A DNA stretch of 64,000 bases from an uncultured Bacilli bacterium (GTDB taxonomy: Bacteria; Bacillota_I; Bacilli_A; RF39; UBA660). Position 1 is the first letter of the stretch. Every line of letters begins with the position of its first letter. The position numbers and the translations under genes are program-made. The stretch covers positions 22,673-86,672 of the forward strand of contig CAKOLN010000005.1 of the NCBI GenBank assembly GCA_934096075.1, in the 5' to 3' direction. Shown piece after piece: positions 8,174 through 16,300 of this stretch. The notes beneath the pieces are model-generated. The model did no database searches. It was not told where the DNA came from and saw only the letters and a program-made list of their open reading frames with translations.

Positions 8174-8834
8174 GAGGACTACCATTATAATAAAATGTTC
8201 TTGATTCAAAATCGATATAAGTTGGTATTCCTTTTTCTTCTAGTAAATGAAGTAAAACTTGTAAATCTATTAAAGGTGAAGTAGCAATCCCCTCTTGAAT
8301 AAGGTGCACAAACATTCTGTCTGTCTTGGAAAGATCTTGTGATACCTTATTATCCCCATACATTTCTTTAAATGCTCTTTCAAAGACATCTCTTCCATAT
8401 GTTTCTATAATTCTATCAGTATCAAATTCAATTCCTACTATTTCATAAGGAATAATTCTATTTCCTTCAGGGACTTCAGCACTAGACGCAATTTTCATTG
8501 TTCCTTCTCTTACGCTTTCTAAAAACATACGATATCTTTTATCTAATGTTTGGTCTTTATTTTGTTCGTTTTTTGTTTTGTTTGTAGTTTCAAATCCTAC
8601 ATCATCAAATGCTTTTAAATATTTACTAGTTTCTGGAACATAAAATAATAAAGCATCCCTTTCTTTAGAAGTTAATGTATATTCTGGTTTTAACATTCCT
8701 CTTTCATCATATTGATCATTTGCACTTAATTTAGAGATAGCTCCCATATATGCACTTCCATATTTAAGTTCCATGTAATCTCTTAAATCTTTCATTGCTT
8801 TTGCATGTTGCTCGTTCAAATTACTAAAAGCCAT
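8154..8834 (-). CDS. element protein of unknown function (226 aa)
   Basis: No family was recognised. The protein is soluble and rather acidic, with no signal peptide. The first 60 residues (from MAFSNLNEQHAKAMKDLRDY) look helical, followed by a mixed region with RIIPYEIVGIEFDTDRIIET and a leucine-rich segment near the C-terminus. The start at 8834 has a strong GGAGGTGAT site. It lies just downstream of the relaxase on the same strand, so an accessory role in mobilisation is possible but not shown. Confidence 0.6.
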   Translation of the reverse strand: MAFSNLNEQHAKAMKDLRDYMELKYGSAYMGAISKLSANDQYDERGMLKPEYTLTSKERDALLFYVPETSKYLKAFDDVGFETTNKTKNEQNKDQTLDKRYRMFLESVREGTMKIASSAEVPEGNRIIPYEIVGIEFDTDRIIETYGRDVFERAFKEMYGDNKVSQDLSKTDRMFVHLIQEGIATSPLIDLQVLLHLLEEKGIPTYIDFESRTFYYNGSPQKGKTK

Positions 8835-8910
8835 TTATATCACCTCCATTAACTTAATTATAACACAGATTTGAGAATATTCTTAATAAAATTATAAATT
8901 TTTACATTTT

Positions 8911-10179
8911 TTATAGACTTATTTCATAATCGTCTTTATCTTTTTCCTGATAATATGATTTTTTTCTAGTTTTGTAATAACCAGGTATATCTGCATAATC
9001 AAATAATTCATCTTCTTTGGTTGTTCCTTTAGATATATCATAAACATCATTTGAATTAAATTCTTTACTATCATAATAGTCTTTTATTTCAATTGTAGTA
9101 GTTTCTTTTACAAGTTCATTACCAATTTGTAATAAATTCCTAAAAAACTCTTTAATTACCTTTAAAATGGCTTCTAATCGTGTGTTTAGTTTAGTGTTAT
9201 CTTTAGAAAGTTTATTAACTCTAGCATTTAGTACCTCGTTTTCCTTTTCTAAAGTTTGATGACTTTTAGTATAGTTATCAACTTCATTAAATAATTGTTG
9301 TAATTTAGGTTGAAACTCTATTGCTTTTTTACTTTCTTTAATAACTTTATTCATACTTTCAAAAGTATCTTTTTCTACTAATACGTGCGTTTTGCTAAAA
9401 GGTATATTTTTTGTAGTTTTCATCTTTTCTTCAAAAACGTTCATAGCATTATCTATTCTAGTATTTATTACCTTAACTTTGTTTTCATAATATCTAGTAG
9501 TTTTCTTTAATTCTTTTGTTTTTTGATGTTTAGCATTACTACCTTTAATACCACGTTCTAAATCATATCCTTTTTCAGTTAGTCTTTTATGATATTTATC
9601 CTGTAATTCTGATAAATGATATTTATCTCTTATATATTGTTTTTTAGATATAGTATATCTTTCTGTATTTGTTCTTTTATCATACTTTTTTACTAGTGGA
9701 ATAACTACACAATGCAAGTGTGGTGTTTCTTCATCTAAATGAATAGTAGCGTGTAATACTTGTGATTTTGTATAACCTAAATTTTTATAAACAAATTCCA
9801 TACAAGTATTAGCCCAATCAATAATATCATCTTTATTCATATTCTCAAAAAAATTATGGGTAGCAGTAAATAATAGTTCATCTGCAACAACATTTTTTGA
9901 TTTATTTAACATTTGACTATAAGTCTTTTTTCTTTCTTGTCTTTCTGTCTTTTGTCTTTCATTGTGTTCTTTTTCATATTCCTTAGTTAATTCTTTAAAA
10001 CCTTTAACATATTTAGATTCAAGTGGTACTAACTCAATGTTATCATCTTTTAATTCTAATTTAATATCAGGATTAGATTTATAAGCCTGTTTTTCTCTTT
10101 TATTGTGTGATCCGATTTGTGCTAAATCATTTAAAGTCATAATCTGTTGACTTCTAAATATTGCATAATTTAAATTCAT
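8911..10179 (-). CDS. MobV-family relaxase (Mob_Pre, plasmid mobilization protein)
   Basis: It would nick the element at oriT and pilot the strand during transfer with a helper conjugation system. The product is about 422 aa from ATG 10179, which has GGAAGGAGAG upstream. The N-terminus NLNYAIFRSQQIMTLNDLAQ is followed by SHNKRE; His25 there matches in position the proposed catalytic His22 of pMV158 MobM. The metal-binding motif appears as HLDEETPHLHCVVIP (HxDExxPHxH). The C-terminal half is a long predicted coiled coil, usual for the family. It is separated from the CBASS operon by a terminator, so it is probably transcribed separately. Confidence 0.93.
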   Translation of the reverse strand: MNLNYAIFRSQQIMTLNDLAQIGSHNKREKQAYKSNPDIKLELKDDNIELVPLESKYVKGFKELTKEYEKEHNERQKTERQERKKTYSQMLNKSKNVVADELLFTATHNFFENMNKDDIIDWANTCMEFVYKNLGYTKSQVLHATIHLDEETPHLHCVVIPLVKKYDKRTNTERYTISKKQYIRDKYHLSELQDKYHKRLTEKGYDLERGIKGSNAKHQKTKELKKTTRYYENKVKVINTRIDNAMNVFEEKMKTTKNIPFSKTHVLVEKDTFESMNKVIKESKKAIEFQPKLQQLFNEVDNYTKSHQTLEKENEVLNARVNKLSKDNTKLNTRLEAILKVIKEFFRNLLQIGNELVKETTTIEIKDYYDSKEFNSNDVYDISKGTTKEDELFDYADIPGYYKTRKKSYYQEKDKDDYEISL

Positions 10180-10204
10180 TTTATCTCTCCTTCCTTTGCA
10201 TACG

Positions 10205-10230
10205 AAAAAAGATACTTTTTCAAGTATCTT
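10205..10230 (-). terminator. intrinsic terminator, copy 1 of a 25-bp repeat flanking the CBASS cargo
   Basis: The 25-bp segment 10206-10230 is identical to 12992-13016. It contains AAGATACTT and AAGTATCTT arms (perfect 9-bp stem) with a T run on the minus strand. This copy ends the CBASS transcript before the relaxase gene. Confidence 0.8.
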
Positions 10231-10250
10231 AAATTTAATAATAAAATAAT

Positions 10251-11045
10251 TTAACATTTAATTTTTACTGATTTTTCTTTAAATTTAAAATCATTTTCAC
10301 TATCCTGTTGATAAATATTAAGAACAAATTTATCTCTTTCTGTATGAAATACTTGATTAAAGATATTTATATTTGTGGAAGCAGGAGTTGATAAAAATAA
10401 GTTATAATTCCAACAATACTGTTTAGTACTTTGTACCTCTTTAATAAGTATTTCTATTAGTTCTTGAGACTTTGTTCTAATTCCTTTATCTCCTTCTCTA
10501 GTTATACTTATGGTATAACTATCTATTATTTTTTGTGGAAGTTTTGCTTCTATAATAGGATATGTGTCAGATATTATAATGTTTATTTGTTTAGTATTTT
10601 TGTTGCATTTTCCTTTACGACTTACTTTATACTTATAATTACGATTTGAATATTCTGTATTATCAAAGCATTCCAACTTATTTATATTCAACAATTGAAA
10701 TTGTAAAGGGATGGGTTTCATCTTTAAATTAACTTTTCTATAGCCTGTAATTAGCCAAGCAATATAATAAATAATAATATGATAATCTCCATAAATGTCA
10801 GTAGGAGCATATTCTTTATCCTTATTTAAACGTCTATATATAATTAAAAATCCAAAAAACAATAGTACACAAGCTACTCTTCTAAAATGATTGAACGTTA
10901 TTTTTGATAATTCAATTAAAAATCCATTTCCCTCATAATCAACAATTTTAAATATTGATGATAAACCTATTGATGTAATAGCAATTAATAATATTGGTAA
11001 AACTATCGTTCTCACTGGGTATAAGAATTTTTTAATTTTTTTCAT
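10251..11045 (-). CDS. two-TM protein with beta-rich C-terminal domain, candidate CBASS effector
   Basis: From ATG 11045 (GGAGG ten bases upstream) the 264-aa product has two membrane helices near the N-terminus (TIVLPILLIAITSIGLSS at about 12-30 and VACVLLFFGFLIIY at about 56-70). A 180-residue cytoplasmic domain follows, rich in predicted strands (INIIISDTYPIIEAKL, SYTISITREGD). It is the third gene of the CBASS operon and overlaps the E2 gene. Two-TM plus beta-rich architecture fits the S-2TMbeta/Cap15 class of nucleotide-gated membrane-disrupting effectors, but I cannot confirm a Cap15 barrel from sequence. Position in the operon is the main argument. Confidence 0.6.
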   Translation of the reverse strand: MKKIKKFLYPVRTIVLPILLIAITSIGLSSIFKIVDYEGNGFLIELSKITFNHFRRVACVLLFFGFLIIYRRLNKDKEYAPTDIYGDYHIIIYYIAWLITGYRKVNLKMKPIPLQFQLLNINKLECFDNTEYSNRNYKYKVSRKGKCNKNTKQINIIISDTYPIIEAKLPQKIIDSYTISITREGDKGIRTKSQELIEILIKEVQSTKQYCWNYNLFLSTPASTNINIFNQVFHTERDKFVLNIYQQDSENDFKFKEKSVKIKC

Positions 11046-11472
11046 GTTCAATACCTCCTCCTAACCATTTTCCTGTTATTCGCCAAAGCTCATAAAAATA
11101 TAACCAATCAATCGTCCATGGTATGATTGTATCTGCCAGAAACATATCCCTTGACCATTCCTGATATTTTGGATAATACAAGCACACCTTTACATATTCA
11201 TCATCTTTATTATTATAATGCCTTCTATAACAATGAGGAATATATTCATCTTTTTTTGTCATAATACCTTGATTGTATAAGTAAACCTCTGGTGTTATAC
11301 CATTATATTTTACTGTAATATCATAGGCTCTAGATAATTCAGATGGTCTTACTCTTTGTTTCCAAATTAGATTTCCCATTCCTAGCTTACAATCAAGGCA
11401 ATCATACTTTGATTTAAGATTTAATAACTGAATTGCAACATTCTTTGGCTTTTTAAAAAATTTATTTGCCAA
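11032..11472 (-). CDS. prokaryotic E2-like protein of a type II-short CBASS operon
   Basis: The 146-aa product has the layout of bacterial ubiquitin-conjugating-like (Prok-E2) proteins: ITPEVYLYN, a PHCYR turn, a candidate catalytic Cys97 in VKVCLYYP, then DTIIPWTIDWLYFYELW and TGKWLGGGIEH at the C-terminus. In type II-short CBASS, as I understand it, such stand-alone E2s attach the nucleotidyltransferase C-terminus to a target and raise its activity, without an E1 or JAB protein. The start is a TTG (11472) with AAAGGAG ten bases upstream, inside the end of the nucleotidyltransferase gene. The next ATG would remove the fold's N-terminal helix. Confidence 0.78.
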   Translation of the reverse strand: MANKFFKKPKNVAIQLLNLKSKYDCLDCKLGMGNLIWKQRVRPSELSRAYDITVKYNGITPEVYLYNQGIMTKKDEYIPHCYRRHYNNKDDEYVKVCLYYPKYQEWSRDMFLADTIIPWTIDWLYFYELWRITGKWLGGGIEHEKN

Positions 11473-12586
11473 AGAATGTATGCTCCTTTACTTTAGTATC
11501 AGTTTTATTAGCAGTAATTGTTGCAATATTTTTCCTATCAATATATCTTTCACTCATGGATGAATTTCTTTTTTCAAATACATTTGTTATTGTTTTGTTT
11601 CCAAACACTTTTTTTAGATAATTAGTCTTTTCAGTTATATCATCAAATATCATAAAGTTATTCGTAATTAAATCATATTTTAAGTTTTCTACCCAGTTAA
11701 AAAACGCCTCTTGCCTTTCTGGATATATTTTCCATTTATCAGCAAAATTTTCATTTTTATTAACAGGATTTGGAATAACATAATTTCCGTTAGAGTCTAT
11801 TTCTATGTACTCTTCATACGATGTACAAAACTTATCAATTAAATCCAAAATACTTTCATTTCCAGAATACATTTTCCCAACTAAAGTCGTTATTATAATT
11901 GATATTGGTTTACATTCTTTTTCTTCATCAGTAGCATTAGCATATTGTATATCTCTATGTCTTTTTAATATTTGAATTGCTTTTTGAAGAGTAGTTCTAA
12001 TTCCAAAATTTCTCAAATCTTCAACTTTATTTGAGAATTGTCGATTCTTTATTCTATATAAATTTCTTCGTTCGTTCTCTTGTAATTTATCAAACCAATC
12101 TGCATATGCTTCAGGATTAGATACCATATATTTATAGCTGTTATTCTCTTTATGTGTTATTTTTATTGATTTGTCAGTTATGTTATTTGGTATTGATGGC
12201 AATATATCCATATGAAAATGTGAATCATCAGAATAATTTAATGTCCAACACCTTTTTCCCTCATCAGCTAACATTTTTTTATATCTTTCACTTTTCTTTA
12301 AAGCATTACCAACTAATTCTTTTAAATCTTTTGGAGAATCAAAATTGTTATGTATTTTACAAACAGCATCTAAATCATAATCATCATCATCGCCTATAGG
12401 TTTTATTAAAGTTCCAAGATTCATTGATCCTTGTGGATAAACTTCAACAGGGTATTCAATATTGTTTTCCAAAAATTCTCCTAATGCTTTATAACTCCTT
12501 TTTGCATTTTCAAACACACTATCTGATATATTGAGTTCTTCTGCTATATTTTCATAAATCTCGTTTATTATTTCTTTATCTTTCAT
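11462..12586 (-). CDS. CD-NTase (cGAS/DncV-like nucleotidyltransferase), CBASS signal synthase
   Basis: It would sense phage infection and make a cyclic oligonucleotide that activates the effector. The 374-aa product starts at ATG 12586 after AAGGAGG. The catalytic signature is complete: YPQGSMNLGTLI (GS at 53-54), YDLDAV (Asp71 and Asp73) and a third carboxylate in FHMDILP (Asp127). A helical C-terminal domain follows and the chain ends in HTFFGK. A C-terminal tail near a glycine is the part joined by E2 in type II systems; here Lys follows the last Gly. The gene overlaps the E2 gene by 11 bases and is first in the operon. The product nucleotide cannot be predicted here. Confidence 0.9.
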   Translation of the reverse strand: MKDKEIINEIYENIAEELNISDSVFENAKRSYKALGEFLENNIEYPVEVYPQGSMNLGTLIKPIGDDDDYDLDAVCKIHNNFDSPKDLKELVGNALKKSERYKKMLADEGKRCWTLNYSDDSHFHMDILPSIPNNITDKSIKITHKENNSYKYMVSNPEAYADWFDKLQENERRNLYRIKNRQFSNKVEDLRNFGIRTTLQKAIQILKRHRDIQYANATDEEKECKPISIIITTLVGKMYSGNESILDLIDKFCTSYEEYIEIDSNGNYVIPNPVNKNENFADKWKIYPERQEAFFNWVENLKYDLITNNFMIFDDITEKTNYLKKVFGNKTITNVFEKRNSSMSERYIDRKNIATITANKTDTKVKEHTFFGK

Positions 12587-12589
12587 CTT

Positions 12590-12724
12590 TAGCCTCCTTA
12601 TCATAATAAACAAAAGAGGCAACACCAACCACCATTTAAAGCGGTTTATTCAAGTAAATAAAAATACATATTGATCTTCTTCCTAGTTAGAATATGTAAA
12701 CCAATATGCACTACATTTATTATA
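12590..12724 (-). promoter_or_regulatory. probable CBASS promoter and structured leader
   Basis: A TATAAT -10 box on the minus strand lies at 12719-12724, giving a leader of about 125 bases before the CD-NTase start. No good -35 box is visible. The leader holds the inverted repeat TACATATT/AATATGTA (12666-12699) and a second stem around AACCGC and GGTGGTT near 12625-12645. Confidence 0.4.
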
Positions 12725-12763
12725 CAATTGACTTTTAAAATCATTTTGTGTTAATATTAATAT

Positions 12764-12890
12764 AGGAATTGATTTATTCATTCATTCAATTCTCCAAATA
12801 TTTCTTTTAAATATTTGCTTTTTAATTTATTGGGTAGTTGGGTGCTACCTATAAGGAAATATGCTTTTGCTCTTAAGCATATTTTTTTGT
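12764..12890 (+). ncRNA. candidate structured small RNA upstream of and divergent from the CBASS operon
   Basis: A promoter-like TTGACT (12728-12733) and TAATAT (12752-12757, 18-bp spacer) precede four successive perfect stems on the plus strand: GAATTGA/TCAATTC, CAAATATTT/AAATATTTG, GGTAG/CTACC and AATATGCTT/AAGCATATT. The last is followed by seven T, an intrinsic terminator. The terminator stem is itself enclosed by TATAAGGAA/TTCCTTATA. There is no ORF in it. It could be a regulatory RNA of the element, or a structured origin; the sequence alone does not decide. Confidence 0.5.
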
Positions 12891-12991
12891 CGTTTATTGA
12901 CATACGTTCCTTATAAGGACAATATACCACAAAAATGTGTTATTAGCAATAGAAATGCATCAGTGCTAATTGTTTTTTTATTTAAATTGTT

Positions 12992-13016
12992 AAAAAGATA
13001 CTTTTTCAAGTATCTT
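12992..13016 (-). terminator. intrinsic terminator, copy 2 of the 25-bp repeat flanking the CBASS cargo
   Basis: Identical to 10206-10230. On the minus strand it would stop transcription entering the element from the amidase promoter at the right junction, insulating the CBASS operon. Confidence 0.75.
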
Positions 13017-13054
13017 TAAACTTTTGCATTTATTATTATTCATAGTCATTCACT

Positions 13055-13100
13055 TATTTTGGATTTATCCTATTCCTCCATGCCCAGCATCAATAACAAC
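13055..13100. other. amidase/element junction (attachment site, right)
   Basis: In amidase orientation the gene runs GATGCTGGGCATGGAGG and then switches to element sequence AATAGGATAAATCCAAAATA. The core GGAGG is at 13075-13079. The element arm TTTTGGATTTATCCTATTCC (plus strand) mirrors the arm at the left junction. Joining gene halves across the core gives GAT GCT GGG CAT GGA GGT TCG, the expected amidase codons. Confidence 0.88.
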
Positions 13101-13115
13101 ACCTTTTAACGCCAT
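13065..13115 (-). pseudogene. N-acetylmuramoyl-L-alanine amidase, 5' fragment (start codon to GHGG)
   Basis: From ATG 13115, preceded by an AGGTGA site, the frame reads MALKGVVIDAGHGG and then two element-encoded residues (Ile-Gly) before TAA. VVIDAGHGG is the N-terminal strand and first zinc ligand of Amidase_3 enzymes. It continues exactly with SDPGASGNG of the 3' part at 3921. As it stands it would yield a 16-residue peptide, so the amidase is inactivated while the element is present. Confidence 0.93.
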
Positions 13116-13230
13116 TTAAATCACCTAGTTTATTGTATGATTTATTAGAAAAAAAGTTAATTTTATTAAATCTAAATCGCCTATGATATTTGATTTTATA
13201 AATTATATTATACGAATTTAACATTTAATC

Positions 13231-13258
13231 AAAAAAAGGTTGACAAAACAACCCTTTT
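13231..13258 (-). terminator. intrinsic terminator after the PFOR gene
   Basis: On the minus strand AGGGTTG and CAACC pair around TTTTGT and are followed by seven or more T. It lies 120 bases beyond the PFOR stop and before the amidase promoter region. Confidence 0.65.
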
Positions 13259-13375
13259 AGTTTAGTATATAGACTTACCAATTCACTTATAGGCGAATTG
13301 GTGCTAGTATCACACTAGCCAACCCCTTTTTATTCTTTTTTCCGGATTGCTCTCAGGGGGGCAATCCTTTTATTA
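13240..13375 (+). other. structured intergenic region, possible small RNA on the plus strand
   Basis: TTGACA (13240-13245) and TAGTAT (13263-13268) with a 17-bp spacer could be a plus-strand promoter. Downstream are perfect stems ACCAATTC/GAATTGGT (13277-13302) and GCTAGT/ACTAGC (13303-13319), then a TTTTTATTCTTTTTT tract, then GGATTGC/GCAATCC (13344-13367) with a T-rich tail. Alternatively all stems belong to the 3' end of the PFOR message on the other strand. Confidence 0.35.
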
Positions 13376-13377
13376 TG

Positions 13378-16300
13378 TTATTTTTTAGATATGTTTACAT
13401 AGTATTCATATCTTTTTTTTGCATTCCTCATATGCTCTGCATATAACTTATTATAATCTTCTTTATTAATCTCCTGTAAATTCTTATATCTCATTTCTTT
13501 TTCAAAAACAGTTTCATATAAACTAAAATTAGGTTCTTTAGAATCAATTGTTAACTTATCTTCATCAGGATTATATCTCATCAAAATATTATATCCACTT
13601 TCTACCAACAATTTTTGTTCATCAATACTATTTTTTAACCCACCTCTTATACCATGTGCAATACAAGGACTATAAGCAATAATAACACTAGGCCCATTAT
13701 GTTCATTAGCCTCTTTAAATGCCTTAATAGTTTGCATATCATTAGCCCCGGCACTAATACTTGCAACATAACAATTAGGTATATCCATAGCTACCTTAAA
13801 TAAATCTTTCTTAGGTTTCAATTTACCATAACTAGAAAACTCAGCTATTGCCCCAATTCTAGTTGATTTAGATGTCTGACCACCAGTATTAGAATAAACT
13901 TCAGTATCTAAAACCAAAACTTTAACATTATCACCACTTCTAAGAACATGATCAAGTCCACCATAACCAATATCATATGCCCATCCATCTCCACCTACTA
14001 TCCAAACCTTTCTAGAAGGTATATAATCTAACAAACTTCTAAGCTCACTTGGTATACTAGATTGACTTAATTTTTCCTTTACTTCATTAGTAATATTTAC
14101 ATCTTCACTATTATCTATCCATAACTTATAAGTATCTTTTACCTCTTTACTAACCTCATCCTTAGTTTCTATCATAATCTCTTTTATTCTATTTCTAGCA
14201 TTCTTATACCCAGTATAAATTCCATATCCAAACTCAGCATTATCTTCAAAAAGAGAACTTATCCATGGTGTTTTATAAGGTGTACAAGGTAAACTTGCTC
14301 CATAAATAGAACTACATCCAGTAGCGTTACTAATAACTATTTCTCCCTTAAATAAACTTGTTAAAGTCTTTAAATAAACAGTCTCACCACAACCAGCACA
14401 AGCACCAGGAAACTCTAAATCAGGCTTAATAAATCCAAGTCCTTTAACACTAAACTTAGAAAAATGTTCATCATTACAAACATTATCTTTAAAATAGTCA
14501 CAAATCATATCTTCATCTTTAATAGGACTACCCATTACTAAAGCCTTCTCTCCATTCTTTCCAGGACAAACCTTAGAACACAATGTACATCCAGTACAAT
14601 TATCACTATTAATACTTATGTAAAATCCTTTATTCTCTTCTCCCATACTTTTAATGGTTTCTTCCTTCTTAATAGGACTTCTATTTACATCCTCTTCTGT
14701 CAAAGAAACAGGTTTAATAACTGAATGTGGACAAATGAATGCACACTTATTACATTGAATACAATTTTCTTTACACCAATTAGGTACTAAATTAGATATT
14801 TTTCTCTTATCAGAAGCACTACTTCCACCTTCAAAAGTACCATCTTCATGATTAATAAAATCACTAACTTTAAGCATATTACCTCTTCTAATAATCATCT
14901 TGTCAATCATAGTGTAATCTTTATCTTCTTCACTTTCAAAAGTTAATACTTTCTTATCAAATTCTCTTAAATAATCAATACTCTCATCTATAGCATTTAT
15001 ATTATTTAAAACAACATCATTACCCTTATCACTATAAGTCTTTCTTACCATTTCTTTAAACTTAACTAAATCTTCTCCACTAAGTCCAAGCATTTTTAAT
15101 ATATAGAAAGAGATAACATTATTAATTTTACCATTCAAATTATATTTCTTAGATAAACTATCAGCATCACTTATAAAAACTTTAATATTATTATTTTTAA
15201 TAATTTCTTTCATCTTTAATGTCATACACTTATTAAGATCAATATCATTCATACTAGTATTAATAAGTAGAATACCATTGTTTTTAATACCTTCTAATAA
15301 ATCATATTTACTCAAATAAGAATCTTTAGAAACTACAACTAAATTAGGACTTGTCAAATAATAAGGAGCATTTATTTTATTTTTACTAATTCTTAAATGA
15401 CTAATTGTAACTCCACCACTTTTTTTAGAATCATATTCAAAATACCCCTGTACATAATTTTCAGGTTTACTTCCAATTACTTTAATTATATTCTTACTAG
15501 CACTTACCATTCCATCTGAACCAAAACCAAACACTTTAATTTCTCTATAATCAGTTTTAAGATTATATTCTTTAACAGTTAAACTAGTATTAGTAACATC
15601 ATCTATAATACCTAATGTAAAATGATCTTTCATTTTCATTTTTTCCATATTATCAAATACTGCTTTAATATCCTCTGGTCCAACATTTTTACTAGATAAA
15701 CCATATCTTCCACCTACTATATCAATGTTTTCTCCCTTTAAAGACATAACAACATCTAAATAAAGTGGTTCAGCTAAACTACCTGCTTCTTTAGTTCTAT
15801 CAAGTACTGTAATTTTTTCAACGCTTTTAGGTAAAACATTTAAGAAATATTTAGAACTCCAAGGCCTATAAAGTCTAACAACAATAACCCCTGTACTATA
15901 ACCATTATTATTTAAATCATCCACCACACTTCTAATAGTATCTGTAACGCTTCCCATAGCTACAATAACATGTTTAGCATTCCTATCTCCATAATAGTTA
16001 AATGGTTTATAGTTTTCACCACTAATTTCATTTATATCTTCCATATATTTATTTACTATATCAGGTAACTCTTCATAATATTTATTTCTAACTTCTGTAT
16101 TTTGAAAATAAACATCTTCAGTTTCACTACATCCTCTTGTAATACTTTTACCTATATTTAAACTATTATTTCTAAATCTATATACACTTTCCATATCTAT
16201 TAATGGTTTTATATCATCACTTTCTAAAGTATATATTTTATTTAATTCATGACTTGTTCTAAATCCATCAAAAAAGTGTAAAAAAGGTACTCTTCCCTTG

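Larger units (their letters stand above)
3921..13077. mobile_element. integrative mobilizable element (about 9.16 kb) with serine recombinase, MobV relaxase and CBASS cargo
   Basis: The element is bounded by a shared GGAGG core at 3919-3923 and 13075-13079 and splits the amidase gene at the codons for His-Gly-Gly. From left to right it carries a DUF4160 protein, a large serine recombinase, a 47-aa peptide, two HTH proteins, a divergent XRE repressor, a hairpin array, an unknown 226-aa protein, a MobV relaxase, the CBASS genes and a structured non-coding end. There is no conjugation (type IV secretion) set and no recognisable replication initiator, so it would need a helper for transfer. Removing it joins the two amidase halves in frame. 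Confidence 0.88.
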
